A stretch of 64,000 nucleotides of DNA from Microcebus murinus (GCF_040939455.1 NC_134119.1:756501-820500); one strand, 5' to 3'; counted from the stretch's first letter, positions 49,440 to 62,100 are shown. The notes: a model not told the origin generated them from the sequence alone. Program-made: numbers and translations.

Positions 49440-49910
49440 AGGGAGTCACTGGTTCTTGTGTAAACACAGAACCAGCCCACTCTTTGTGTAATAAAAATAA
49501 ATCTTTTTTTGTGTGAGTTATTTTTCAGTTGCCATGAACCCCAAGATTGCAGGTCACATAAGCTGAGCACCCCTAGATGAACTAGTGGGCCTGATTTGTG
49601 ACCCTGGAGCCAGGGGGAACTAAAAGGTCAACCACAGGAGGAACCAAAGTGCTCAGATCAAGGAACAGGGACAGAATTAAGACGTGAACCTCAGCATCAC
49701 TTCCTGGCATGCTCCAATCAGATCGCTCCTCATAGCTCTCTACAGGGCAGGGGTAGGGAGGGAGCAGATTGGATCATTGCCTCCTGTGTCCTTGCCAGTT
49801 CACTCTCAATAAAGCTTTTCTTTTCCCAAAAGCTGGTGCTATGATATTGGCTTCTATGTGCTATGTGTGTTGAGCAGCGAGTCCATGACTTGCTTGGTAA
49901 CACTTGAGTA
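49440..49910 (+). mobile_element. Retroviral LTR-like segment
   Basis: Ends with 'ctctcaataaagctttt' and then 'ggcttctatgtgctatgtgtgttgagcagcg' in parts, resembling the U3-R-U5 end of an endogenous retrovirus LTR. No coding region recognised. Family not assigned. Confidence 0.5.
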
Positions 49911-50799
49911 GGAAGCCATTGACGTGCACAGAAGGGGGTGGGTGAGGTGACGTGGACAGGCACCAACAGCATCTACAACAGTAGCAATATGAACAGTGTA
50001 GACTTCAGGACAAGAAATTCTGTAGTCAGGACTGCACAGGCTGCATGAGTTCAGAAGTGGGAGCTGTGTGCTGAATTAGTCACAGTGGGCTTTCTGGAAG
50101 AAGCAGACTATGAAGGAAAATAAGTTGAAAAGGGGAGGGAAAGGGAAGCAGTCCTGGAAAGGGCACAGCTGGAGCCAACATCTGGCATCAGGTAACTGAA
50201 CCACTAGCGGAGGCTGAACTTCCACTTTTCTGATTAAAGTCGTAGTGCTGCCTTATCAGCCAGCCCCAGCCAGGCTGGGGAAGGCCTGGGGCTGCTTCCT
50301 CGCCCAGACCAAGGCCTGCCTCTCCAGAGCTAAAGACAGGTGTGGCCCTTCCCAGGACAGGGTGAGCCTGCTGCCTCTGCAGTCTTGAGGCTCATCCAGT
50401 GACCACAGAGTGGAGAGGAGAAGACATTCGTAACGGTGTGGAGTCCGGGCAACAAAGAGGTGAATGGTGCAGAACATGAAGCCACAAACAGAAAACTTTG
50501 TATTACTGCATCTAAAGTATTTAGATAGTTTGTTTTTCTTTTAGAACCAACCACCACAGTCCATTAGTTTTCAGTCACAGTAATGTGCTCATCTCTGTGG
50601 CTCCAGCCTGAAGCTCTGGAAGTTCTCAGTGAGAATCGAATGGAGCACATGAACACAAAGGTGAAACGAGAACCTCGGAGCAAATGGCTGCGTGGAGAAG
50701 GGCTCCCAGCAGCCACCTGGACATGTGCAGGTGAGCAGAAATGACACTGCTGCAATCCAGGCAGCAGTCTAGGTCACCTGTGAAGTCACCGTGGACACA

Positions 50800-51060
50800 A
50801 AGCAAACTGTTGCCTCTCCCTGGACTCAGTTTTCCCATCTGCAAAATGAGGTATCTCCAATGTTCCTTTTGAGCCAAGAGCCCACACTTCCTGAGCACTC
50901 ATCAGAACTGAGGCCCTGGGATTGCTGAGGAAGATCTCACTAAAACCTCGTGACAACCACACATGTTCTTTCTGATATGAACCCATTGTTCAGATGAGGA
51001 AACTGAGTCACAGTATAATCCAGTAAGTAGTAGAGCCAAGGTTTGCACCCAGATGTCTGT
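50800..51060. mobile_element. MIR-like SINE remnants
   Basis: 'tttcccatctgcaaaatgag' at about 50831-50850 and 'cattgttcagatgaggaaactgagtcac' in part (50985-51010) are hallmark MIR core text. Old SINE fragments in both orientations. Confidence 0.65.
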
Positions 51061-51321
51061 AAGGTCCTCCTCAGAGTAGGAGAAGGAGGGTGTGTGGAGC
51101 CAGAATTGTCCTCTGATGGGGAAAGCCACTCCTGGTCCCAGAGATGGCAGCCACAGAGCTTTCATTCTAAACACAAGGAATAGACCACAGGCAGGGCTCT
51201 GAGCAAAGGTCCTCTGTGACCCTGGGCAGGCCCCAAAGCCAGGTCAGCCCTGTCCAGAGGGCCCAGCCAGCTCTCAGCAGGGGTGCCTGAGCCTGAGAAA
51301 ACAGCCAGAGCTACACAGGGC

Positions 51322-51540
51322 TGGTGCGTGTGTGTGCATGTGATGTGTGTATTGCTGTGTGTGGTTGTGTATGTGTGTATAAGTGCAAGTGTGTGCATTG
51401 GAGTGCATGCCGTTTGTGTTCATATGCATGCACGCATGTATATGCTTGTGCGTGTGTGTGCTTACATGTGCATTTGGTGTGCATGTGAGTGGTGCATATG
51501 CATGCACGGGTATTGCATGTGTGGGCACATGCCTTCAAGC
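51322..51540. repeat. Degenerate TG/CATG-rich tract
   Basis: Alternating purine-pyrimidine (tgtgtgtgcatgtgatgtgtg...) with many interruptions, about 220 bp. Potential Z-DNA former. Not coding. Confidence 0.85.
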
Positions 51541-52037
51541 TTGTCAGCTCAGGACAATTGTGCTGGGCCCCCCATCTGCACAGTGACAGCAGGTGTGGTG
51601 ATGGGGTGCTCCCAAGGGCAGACGCCTGCCCAGGGCTTCCTTGCAAGGCAGGTCCTGCTGTGTTCACCTTGCACAGCTGCCAAGGCCGTGGCTCAGGCCT
51701 TGGACAGATGGGCCTGGGTTCCCCCAAGCTGTGGCAGCAGCACACGGATGCAGATGCAGGCCTCCCCCACCCCAGAGGACCCTGGGCCAACCTTGCCAGA
51801 ATGCCATCCAGCAGCATCCTGGCCCACACCCCCAGCACGGCCATCGGGGTGGGGTCCCCAGGCCCCACATTCCTTCCTGTCGGGTCAGCCTTCCGTGGCC
51901 CCTGCAGTCAAAAACGCATTCCTGCTCTGGCAATGCAGGCAGCTCTCGGGGAGCACCACTGCCCGCATCTAGACGTGAAGCCAGCTAGCCTGCCGGCCGG
52001 CCAGCCAAAACCCAACGAGCATCTTGAAATGACTTCT

Positions 52038-52346
52038 TTTTTTTTTTTTTTTTTTGAGACAGAGTCTCACTCTGTTGCGTAGGCTAGAGTGCCGTGGGGT
52101 CAGCCTAGCTCACAGCAACCTCAAACTCCTGGGCTCAAGCAATCCCAAGTAGCTGGGACTACAGGCATGCGCCACCATGCCTGGCTAATTTTTTTGTATA
52201 TTTTTAGTTGGCCAATTAATTTCTATTTTTAGTGGAGACACAGTCTCACTCTTGCTCAGGTTGGTTTTGAACTCCTGACCTTGAGTGATCCTCTCGCCTC
52301 AGCCTCCCAGAGTGCTAGGATTACAGGCGTGAGCCACCACGCCCAG
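52038..52346 (-). mobile_element. Dimeric Alu, reverse orientation
   Basis: Poly-T from about 52038, then 'gagacagagtctcactctg' to 'ccaccacgcccagcc'. Flanked by a perfect 15-bp target duplication cttgaaatgacttct on both sides (about 52023-52037 and 52347-52361). Strepsirrhine-type linker text included. Confidence 0.93.
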
Positions 52347-52361
52347 CCTTGAAATGACTTC

Positions 52362-53670
52362 TAATCCTATCAGCTGGCCAGGGCTCTGGGGCCCCCAGGA
52401 GAGCCACATCTGGGCCCGACATCACCAGACCCCTTAGTCTACCTGGTCTCTCAGCTCACCTTGAAAACACCCCCATGTTGGGCTCAGCCAGGTCCCACGG
52501 CTCACTGTCCAGGGGTGTTTCCCACTGAGCTTAAGGGGCGTCTGGGGCCACGCAGGCCCTCGCTGCCCTCCAGCAAGCAGTCAGACCCCACGAGGCTCCA
52601 CGGAAGCTGCTCATCCTTCCCATCTCCTGAGAACTGTCAGCAGAAAGGTTTAGAGGCAGCAGCGGGAGCAGGACGGCAGGGAGTCGGGAGCCAGGCAGGG
52701 TCTGGGCGCATTCGGGGCCACGGCTCTTGTGGGCAGAACCTTCCCTGGGTTTGGAGTTGGAATTCCATGGAGTTGGAATCCCATTCCTGAGCCTTCCGTG
52801 GCCATAGGGTCAGGGGTCCACGGGGCATCCCACAGTCAGAGCAGAGCAGAGATGTGCTCAGAGCCGCAGCTCCCAGCCCCCAGCCAGCCTCAGCCCCCCT
52901 CTGCCTGATCCCAAAACCGTCACTTAGACCACGGCTGGGCGCCTGCAAGGCCACTATGCTCAAATCGGTTCGAGGCAGGAGCCAGCCCAGGGGTTCAGAA
53001 AGGCATTAGCTTTGCCCAGCAAGCACCTGCCAGCCCAGCTCCAAGGTGACTGATGTCTGAGAACACGATGGGGGTTGAATGGCGAGCGGGCAGGGCAGGG
53101 CAGGGCACAGCCCCCACCAGGCTGGGCGGTTGGATCCACTCAAACCCTCTAGCTGGAAAGTCTCGAACCATTTTTGGTCCGGGAGCTAGTTTAGGGCTGT
53201 GTCCTGCTCCGGGCGGGACCCCTCCAGCTTGCTGTGGGCGCTGAGATCCCGCAGGACTCCCGCCCAGGCAGAGCCTCCACGCTGCCCTGGGAGCCCAGGG
53301 GGTCCCCTGACCCCTTCCAAGCTGTGGGCCTGGAGCAAGCGCAGGTGGGCACTGCAGCCCTGCCCACCACGAAGGGCAGGTGCTTCCCTGTGACAGTGGG
53401 AGGGGGACCTTGGGCCAAGGCTCCCACGGAAGCTCCAGGGACAGTGGAGCAGATCCATGGAGGGACAGGCCAGAACTTCAGGAGGGTTAGGGTCAGGGTT
53501 AGTCCATCCCAAAGTTCTTAAGACACAGAAAAGATAAGAACAGGGGAAGGGAAGGGAGTTGGAAAGGGGGTGTCCTCAGCAGTGGGCTGGTGAGGAGAGG
53601 CTGTGACCAGCAACCTGTGACCTGTTGGGGGACAGGGAGGTGGCCGCGCTGTGCAACAGGTCACTGAGCA
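52362..53670. other. ARFGAP1-BIRC7 interval, no gene recognised
   Basis: Moderately GC-rich non-coding sequence. NKAIN4 would be expected on the plus strand between ARFGAP1 and BIRC7 by human gene order. I find none of its membrane-segment exons here or in 47.7-52 kb. Confidence 0.5.
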
Positions 53671-53674
53671 CCAC

Positions 53675-53903
53675 CCAGGGGAACCCCCCACTTTATTTAT
53701 ATTCAGAAGCATCCGACATAGGTGCAGTAAGACCACCCCACCACCACCACGTAGGCGCTTCCTTCTCTGTCCTGGGCTGCAGTCCAGGAATCGGGCGGGT
53801 CAGGGCTGGACACCGGCTCCTCTGTGCGCAGCAGAGCCCATGGTCTGCAGGGCTGAGAGGGGCAGGGTGGCCCCAACAGTCCATCTGGGTCTGGCTGCAG
53901 CAC
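53675..53903 (-). other. BIRC7: BIRC7 3'UTR terminal exon
   Basis: On the minus strand a strong acceptor (ctcctcctgtccttccag) precedes 53903, and AATAAA lies at 53697-53692. A donor (cacag|gtgagc) sits five bases after the BIRC7 stop codon at 54280. Together they predict a 376-nt intron within the 3'UTR and a 230-nt terminal exon. Confidence 0.7.
53692..53697 (-). terminator. BIRC7: Poly(A) signal of BIRC7
   Basis: AATAAA on the minus strand in 'aatataaataaagtgg'. First canonical hexamer downstream of the predicted 3'UTR exon acceptor. Confidence 0.7.
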
Positions 53904-54284
53904 CTGGAAGGACAGGAGGAGGGAGGGTGATCACTGCTCTCCTGGGGTTTGTCCACGGCCCTGGCACTTTGTCCTCCTGGGGACAATCACAGTCCTTTGA
54001 GAGGCCGCAGGGAGGGCAGGGGGGCGTCCCACCTGCTTCTCTGATAGGTGAGATTCCCCATCCGTGCGTTTTCCCGGCCTGGGCTCCCGGGTTGAGATCC
54101 AGGCCCAGGGTCTCCTGCCCCTGCCCTTCCTGTATTTCCCTGCACGCGTCCAAGGCCATCTCCCCTCTCCCTGGCCCGGCTGCCACGCTGATCACCTGGC
54201 TGACCACTGAGGGCAATCGAGGCAGAGGAGCCGGCAGGTGTCACACGATGCACATGGCTGAGGGGCTCGGGGCGCTCACCTGTG

Positions 54285-56916
54285 CTAAGACAGGAAGGTG
54301 CGCACGCGGCTGTGGACGGGGGCCCGGCAGATGGGACACAGCTGCAGGCTGGGGGCGCACTCCGCACAGGCCAGGTGGCCGCACGGCACGAAGACCACAG
54401 ACACGGCCCGGTCCAGACACACCTTGCATGTCCTCTCCTCCCGCAGCTGCCTCAGTTCCTCCTCCACAGCCCTGGCTCCTCGCGGCTCGGGAGCCCACCG
54501 CACACTTGGCCTGGGCTCAGCCGGTTCCTCTAAGGGGGACAGGCCCATGAAGTGTCCCCAGGCCTGGCCCCCCATTTGGGCCGGTGGGGAGAGGTGGGCT
54601 GTGGCCTGGCCCAGCCCCTACAGGTGCCAGCTGCCCTCCCACCCAGCCTCTGCCCCTGGAGGGTCTCAGGCCTGCACGTGGCTCCCCGGCACCTTCAGTC
54701 TGGGCCTCTCTCCTGGGCGTGAGCTGCTCAAGGTCCTGGTGGACAGGAGCTGTGGGCAGTTAGGAATGGTCCTGAGGCCTGTCCTCCAGGGTTAAGTGAG
54801 GCCCAGCCCAGAGACAGGACCAGGGGCTGGTGAGGTCTAGTTCGCACCAAGGGAGGTGCCAGGCGTGACTTCGGGTGCCCTTGTTGCCGGGCACCTTCCC
54901 TCCCACACCTCCCACAGCACAGCAGGAACCAGAGGCTTCCTGGGGGGCCACCAAGAAGCTGCCCCTTGGCCAGGGCTCGGGCAACTGCTCGGGCAGTGGC
55001 CACAGACGCTGTGAGCCAGACACTGCTGGGGACAGCAAGGTGAGGGGAGATGTGCCCAGAGGGTGGGCCGAGGGAGGAGCAGGATGGCAGGTGGGCAGCG
55101 TTGGGGTGGGACCCCCTCTGGTCCCTGCTGGTGTGCAGCACAGTCCCCGTGAAGCCAACCCGGGCAGCAGCTACCTATGGCACAGGCTGCAGGTGCCGGG
55201 AAATAGCGCTTCCATCGGGGCTCTCACCTGGCGGGATAGCGAGGGCGGCATCTTCCGGCTCTTCCCATCGGTCCTGGAAGGAGGCTCTCGTGAGCAGAGG
55301 CCCTCCCCAGCCCCCGGAGCCCGCAGGAGAGGAGAGACTCACCCAGGAGCCCCGCAACCGGGGACGAGCCTCCCGGGCGCTGTGCACAAAGTCTCTTCCC
55401 TTTGACTGGAGCAAGAATCGACACCTGAGGACAGTGGGTTCAGAAACCCACAGAGAGCGGGTTGGGGCTTTCTGAGCCCCTACGTCAGGTCCAGGCCCTG
55501 GAGGGTCCTGGCCTCTGCTCCCCGCCAGCTCTGCAGACAGCCCAGCGGAGTGTCGGGAAGCAGCCTGGGGCGCAGAAAAGGTCCCTCTGCCCATAGCCCT
55601 CCCCGAGGCCTGGCGTGCCTGCCTGGCCAGAGCACCATCCAGAAGGGGCCTCCCCCGGGGCCACAGGGACAAGGAGACCCGGGGTGCAGATCTGCCCCCC
55701 CCCACGGCTGTTACCTGGGGAACCACTTGGCATGCTCGGTCCAGGGGTCATCCCCTTGCTTCCAGTTCTGCAGACCTCCGTAGCAGAAGAAGCACCTCAC
55801 CTTGTCCTGCTGGCCTGCGGCGCACAGAGATGCTGGCCCTGGCTGGGCCCCGGCCAGCCCCATGACCCCCAGCCCCTAGGGTGGCCCCTCCAAGGCTGCG
55901 AGGGCTGGGGGCTCCCTGGGGGGCCCTGCCGAGTGGCTGGGCGAGTGGTTTCACAAGTACCTCAGTGGTGTCAAAGATGGAATGAGGACAATGTCGGGGC
56001 ACTTGCCGGGATAGATCCAGAACGTTCCGGAAAGGATTGAGCTGGCATTCCCATTGTCCACAAAGCCACTGGGTGGGGGCAGGCCCCTAGGGCCTGGAGC
56101 GCCTGTGGCCCTGGAGCTTCAGGGGACCAAAGGGCCCCTCCCCAGGTCATGCCTCCCCAGGACGGATTCCCAGCTCGAGGAGGGGGGCTGTCCTCAGATG
56201 CCAGCCCAGTGTGGGGCTCCAGGGACTCAGCCTCCGACCCCCCTCCTGGCGGCCCCCCCAGATGGGGCAGCTGCCTGCAAAACCTACACCGTCCTCTGAG
56301 CCCTCCCTGGGGGAGTGGGGAGCTGGGGCTGCCAGGGTGGGTCTGGACAGTGTCCGGAAGGCAAGCACTGCCCCCCGAGCCCACTGGTGACAATGACTGC
56401 CACTGTGCCAGCGCTTACAAAGCCCCTGAGAGGGGCAGGCCCCAGGACGTGGCCCAGACAGAGCTGCAGAACTCTGACCCCTCCTCAGCCTAGACTCTCC
56501 CTGCTGGGGGGATGGGCTCTGTGGAGCATAGTGCCCATGCGCCCAGCAGAGGGTCCCCGGGACTCACCCGTGTAGAAGAAGCCAGCAGCGGCCAGCGGCT
56601 CAGGCCGTACCCCAGTGGTCGGCGGCCAGTCATAGAAGGAGGCCAGCCGCATCTCCTCCGAGCCCATGCCGGGAAAGGCAGGCCCCTCTGGCAAGGGGGC
56701 CCCGGCCCCCTCTCCCTCTTCCTCCTCAGCCAGGGGCTGCAGCTGGCCCAGGATCTGCCCGTCCACATGGTCCTGGGCTCCCCAGGGGCCACGGCCCCGG
56801 ACGTGGCTGCACAGACAGGGGGGTCTACAGTTGTCCTGCGGGGGGCTGTCGCCGGCTGCCCCGTGGCTCAGCTCTGGGCTGCAGCACGAGCTCTTGGCCC
56901 TGTCTTTGGGGCCCAT
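54285..56916 (-). CDS. BIRC7: Baculoviral IAP repeat-containing protein 7 (livin/ML-IAP)
   Basis: Cytosolic inhibitor of apoptosis with one BIR domain (binds caspases and SMAC) and a RING E3 ligase. Coding exons: 56916-56568, 55814-55715, 55424-55343, 55273-55228, 54749-54678, 54529-54285 (TAG 54287-54285). Phases join cleanly, 297 aa (human 298). BIR zinc ligands C124, C127, H144, C151 ([20 protein letters not shown]). RING ligands C251, C254, C266, H268, C271, C274, C281, C284, ending VRTFLS as in the family. DHVD52-G53 keeps the site at which human livin is cleaved by caspases. Exon 5 works only with the acceptor cccacag before 54749; the closer-looking AG 14 nt further in (accag) would put a stop in frame. 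The exon 5 donor (gtgcag) is weak. Frame open throughout. Confidence 0.97.
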
Positions 56917-59900
56917 GGAGGAAGCACCAGCTCTGACCAGGTCAGAGGCAGAGATCGGACCCGGATGGCCAGTCCTGGAATACGTCCAGCTAGCCTGGCT
57001 CGGGCTCCTGGATCCTGGGCCCTCCCTGGGACAGCGAGGGCAGGCACAGTCTGCCATCAGATGCCCCGGGTGGGGGAGTGTCCAGGGGTTGCTGCTTTCT
57101 GGAAGGGGCCGAGCAGGGTCACATGTGCTCTGCAGCCAGAGCAGGTCACGGGGCGGCAGGGGCCGCTGTGAGGGAGGGCGGTGGTGGGGGCCGCAGGTCC
57201 TGCTCCCCTGCACGGAGTGGGCAGTGTCTCTCGGAACAAGGGGGAGGGAGCTGGCACGAAGCCCCTCCCTAGGCATCCTCCCCGGGACCTGGGGGTGGGG
57301 GCAGGGGCGGTGTCTGATGTCTGATGGCAGATCATTGCTGCCCAAGTCAGGATGGACAAGCACGGTGGGGGGGGGGCAGCACCCCCTTGCAGGGGTGCTC
57401 TGGCTGCACAGGTGCCCAGTGCTGGCCAGGCAGGTCACCTGGGCCTTCTCTAAGCCTTGGGGCTGGAAGAGGCCTCTGCAGGTCTAGGAACTTGTGCTCA
57501 GGCCACGAATATCTACCCCTGAGTGTCTCCTCCCTCCCCTCCCCTCCTCTCCCTCCCCTTCCCCTCCTCTCCCCTCCCTCCCCTTCCACTCTCTCCCCTC
57601 TCCTCCCTTCCCCTCCCCTCCCACTCCCTCCCTTCTATTTCCTCCCCTTTTCTCCCAAGTTTCACAGAAAACAAACTGACAAGAGGCAGGCTAGTGGGAG
57701 GAAAAGGCATGTGCATTTATTAACATAAGGGCCACAGGAGAGTGAGCACCCAGTGACCCAGTGGGGCACAGGTGCTCAGACACCCTTCCTCGTGGGGAGG
57801 AGCAAGGTTGAGGTTCTTCCCAACAGCCATGAAGGATTATTAGGGAGAACAAATGGACTGGACAAAAACTACTTGTCAGTGGTTCTCTGGAACTCTGAGC
57901 CCTAGAAGCAGGTTCGCTATCTAGTGGAAACGTCCTCGGGGGTGGCTGCAGGGCTCAGGGGAGGATGCTGAGGTCTCAGGGAGGGGTGGGGCCTGTCTTA
58001 AGGTAGATGCTGCTGGCACCTGCCAACCTTCAAGGGCTTTCCATTTAAAATGGGCAGTGTACCAGGGTGCCACATTTGGGGAGCACCGGCCACGGGGCAA
58101 ACACCTGGGCATGTGTCATTCTCCAGGCTGAGGCCGTGGTGGGCATTGGCTCCCGGTGGGAAAGAGCTAGAGGAGCCACCAGCAGAGTCGCCTGAGCTGG
58201 ACGCTAACCTGGGCGTGGGACTCAGTCAGGACGGTCACTGTTCCTGAGTGCAGCGGTCTGGACCCCACCTTCAGTGGGGTTTGTTAATCTGATTACTTCC
58301 TGGGCGTGCCCGGCCTGGGCAGAAAGCCTGGCTCCTGCCTGCCCCTTCCCACAGCCCCACGCCCGGTGAAGCTGAGCTGAGAGGCTGCCTGGGGCCAGCG
58401 ACGACCGAAGGCACCTGGGGATGGGGAGGGTGGGCAGCACGGCCCTCTGTTCCCACAGTCCTGCAGAGCCCAGCAGCCACCGCCAGCCCTGCTGCCTGGA
58501 AACAGGAGAGGCCCCATCTCTGCCCCAGATTCCAGCCTGGGAATCCAGGAGATTGTTGGGTCTGGCTTCAGGAAGGGCTGAATCAGGGTGCTCTTGGCCA
58601 CAGGGAGGACTCTGGAGAGGGAAACAGGAGCAGGCTCTGGGGCAGATCTGACGGTGCACACCCCAACGCCACGGGGCAGAGTTGGAGGGGTGCAAACCTC
58701 ACTAAGTGTCCGGCACACAGGGAGGCCTCGGCTCACCGGAGAAGAAAGGCTGCCCTGGAGGCCAGTTGAACAAGCAGGTCACCAACCTGCCCCAGGGGAC
58801 TCAGGGTCCTCTGTCTGTGGGGCTGGACGTGTGTGTTAGTTGAAGCCTATGGGATACAGAGGACCAGGCTCCAGTGTCCCTGCCTGGGGTCTGAACTTGG
58901 GTGTCCAGGACGTGAGCCACCAGCCACGTGTGTCTGTTGAATTTAATGAAAATTAAACAAAATTGAAAATGCAGCTCCTCAATTTCACGTGTTCAATAGC
59001 TACGTGTGACTGGTGCTCACCGCATTGGACGGTGCCACCTAGAAGTTAAAGAAGGCCCGGCAGGTGATGGCCACCACACCTGTGGGGTGAGCACCTCTGG
59101 CACTCCCTTCCCAGCTGCTCCTCAGCTGGGGAAATCGAGGCAAGCGGGTGGTGGGGCTGGGGGACACGTCAGCCCCAGGCTCCTAACTCCTGGCTCAGAG
59201 CTCCCTCTGCCGATGGAAGGAGACAGCACAGGCGTAAATGTAGCAACCTAGTGTCCCAGTGGTGCCTGTAGTGAGCACAAGATTCCAGGGAGCCACAGGA
59301 GGCTGCAGAGACTAGGAGCAGCTGAGGGAACGGCAGGTGTGGGGGCGTGTCAGGTGTCTGCGAGGGTCTGCCTTCTGACCACCCAAGGGAGCGTGACCTT
59401 AAACAGCAAATAAAAACACAGGAGGGAGGCCCAGCGGACAGGTCAAGAGAGGCGGTGGCGGGAAGGAAAGGTGCAGAGCTGTGCTCCTGCGTTTTGAACA
59501 AGGGCTCTGAGTGTTCATCGTGCCCTGCTGGGACCACCTGGCTGACAGCGGCCCTCCGGTTGCCAGGTGAGGCCTTTCCTCCCCAGAGCAGAACTGCAGG
59601 TGCCTCGGGCAGCAGCCTGCATTGCTAGGTTGACGAGGGTCGAGCCACCTGGGGTGGGGCAGTGTTGCAAGAGCCACATGGTCCCTGCAAGCCCTTCAAT
59701 CCCCGGGGCTGCATCAGCGGGTGAGGCCAAGGCTTTGTAGCAGACCCTCGGGAGACGCCAGCCCGCACCTGTCCTTACTGTGGTGTGAGAAGGCGCCCCT
59801 GGAGTTGAGACAGCCGACTGCGATGCCTGCAGGGAGCTGAGGCCTGCAGACAAGCAGCCCTGGGGCCAGCACGTGGGTGTACCACCCACACTGGGCTGCT

Positions 59901-62100
59901 GACCCCTCTTGGAAGTTGTGCAAGGGGCAAAGCCTCGGCGGGGCAAGTGCCAGGGCTCAGCTGTGGCCTCAAAACCCCTGGGCCACCTGGAGAAGTTGCC
60001 ACAGCCCTCTGACCCATTTCTGCCCACAACATGAGTTGCTGCCTGTTCCTTGTGAGGGAGAAACAGCTGGCCCTGACACCTGGGTGCTGGGTGACCTCCC
60101 TTTCCCAGGCCAGGAGCTCCAGCCCAGGCTGGGGCATGGATGTAGGCCTGGGACGTTGAGTCAGAGTCCGTCACAAATGTCCAGCGTCCAGGCGACCAAA
60201 GGTCCCCCCACACACATCTGGTGTTGAGGTGGCAATGCACCCCACCTGCCAGGACTATGTTTCAACTACAGAAAGGCTCTGAAGTGCGGGGCCCGTGGCC
60301 CCGTGCCCACACCCACCCGGCTGCTCCTGCAGGCTGCAACAGCGCAGGGGCCAGGCAGGCAGGGCAGCAGCAGAGCCTGTTGGTAGCAGCACACACCTCA
60401 AGGCCGGCTCTAGCACCGTTCTGAAGCACCAAGCTAGGTGGTCAGTGTCGTTCAGGGGCCCATGGCCCCTGGATCTCCTTGTCTTGCATTAGCTGGGCAG
60501 AGGGTGCAGATGTGGCCCCCGTGGTTGCAGGCAGCTGGGCCCTGGTCTCCTGGGACCCCTTCCTGGGTCCTCAGGTTTGGCCAAGGTAAAGGCTTTCCCT
60601 GGGGCTCTCAGCCTCTCCTGTGAGTGCCACAGCTGGGGCGCTTCTGTCCCCTGCCAACCCAGACTCCGCTGCCCCCACTCTGGGCAGCTCTTGCTCTCCC
60701 TGCCTGTCAGGATGAGCACGGAGCCGCCTGGATTTTAGGGCTGGCAGGGCGGCAGCCTGGGGTGGGCCCGGGTGGTGACTACTGGATCCCACCTGTGGGG
60801 GCCAGGCTGGTGTGACGGCACCTCCTCAGGCCTCATGCTGTTCACATCTGTGAGTAGGACCCATGCAACCCAGGACTCTTCCTCTCCAGAATCTACTTAT
60901 TGGCATTACTGTAGACACCCCATCAGTGAGCCCAGTAGTGGGCTGGAAAGTGGCCCCCCAAATTCACATCCACCCAGTGAATGTGACCTTACTTGGAAAT
61001 AGGGTCTTTGCAAGCATCATCACATCAAGATGAGGTTATCCTGGCCTGGGCAAGCCCTAAGTCCAGTGGCAGCGTCCTTATCAGAAGGGACACGAAGGCA
61101 AAGTGGAAAAGGCATGAGCAGAGGAAGGTGGGGATGGCCAGCCACCACCTGAGGCTGGAGGCAGGAAGGGTCCCACACCTGGATTCCAGCCCAGTGATGC
61201 TGATCTCAGGACTTGGAGAGAACAAATTTCCATCGTTTTGAGCCACACCCAGGGCTCTGACTCCAGTGCACAGCTGTCTCAGAAGTCACCTAAGCTTTCA
61301 GGGGCCACTTCCTGCAAGATGAACGTGGCCTCTGTGACTGCTTGGGCGTTTGTGGGTGGAGCGTTTATGGAACTGGGCCTGGTGTGCAGTGCTGCGTGCA
61401 CACTGTTGTCTCTCATGTCCATCCTTCCAGAGGGGGGTCATCACCCCACACAACAGAGGAGGGAAGGAGGCTGGGGGTGTGGGTCAAATGAGCCATAACT
61501 GGCTCTTCAGCTCCAAACCCCACTGGGCACCATCCTGCCGGAGAGGTGTGAGCTGGGGGAGAAAGGCAGGGGCTGAGTGTCCTCTCTGACCTCCCAGACA
61601 GGCACAGCTGCCCAGCCCTTCTCCGCCCTTGAGGGGTAGGTACACAGCCCCTGCCAGAGTGTCCCAGACTCATCTCACAGAGGCAGGGGTAGGGCTCTCG
61701 GCCGGCCAAGGGGACTTCTGGCCTTTGCTTAGGGACGGACGGCCCATTCCTGGCTGCAACCTCGTGCAGAGAGCGCCCGCTGGTTGTGTGCTGAGCCCTC
61801 CTCCTCAGGAACTCGGCAGCCAGTGCGATTCTACTCGTCTGCTACCCTGCTGGGCACACACCGTTCATTTTTGGACCTACCTCAAACGCATAGACTTCTT
61901 CTTGGCATGCGCTGCCCATGGCCCAAGCATATCAAAGTCCCAGTGGGCCCAGATTTGTCGTTGGGGCGTTAGAAGTCCCTCCCGGCCCTGAGCCAGAGGA
62001 AACGCCCAGCCTGCTTTCCCCACTTGAGGCAGGTAGGGCCCTGGGAGCCAGCAATGAGCGACCTGGAGCAGGTCCTCCCCAGGGCTGAGCGGCTGCCAGT
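56917..62100. other. BIRC7-YTHDF1 intergenic region
   Basis: No gene recognised. Holds a polypyrimidine tract (57528-57656) and, at about 60960-61230, an ancient interspersed repeat with the phrase 'acttggaaatagggtcttt' and 'gtccttatcagaaggga'. I cannot name its family with confidence. The two flanking genes are transcribed away from this interval, so both promoters face it. Confidence 0.55.
57528..57656. repeat. CCCTCC polypyrimidine simple repeat
   Basis: About 130 bp almost purely C/T on the plus strand (cccctcc, ctctcc units), upstream of BIRC7. It could adopt triplex or, on the other strand, G-rich structures. Confidence 0.93.

Noticed and set aside
53929..53960. Plus-strand reading ITALLGFVHG, resembling an NKAIN4 membrane segment
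   Set aside because: It lies inside the predicted BIRC7 3'UTR intron, lacks any further NKAIN-like residues on either side and has no matching exon edges. Most likely chance.
57145..57170. Plus-strand ggggcggcaggggcc, reminiscent of a microRNA annotated near human BIRC7
   Set aside because: Strand would be opposite to the human annotation as I recall it, I see no convincing hairpin, and such GC-rich matches are common.
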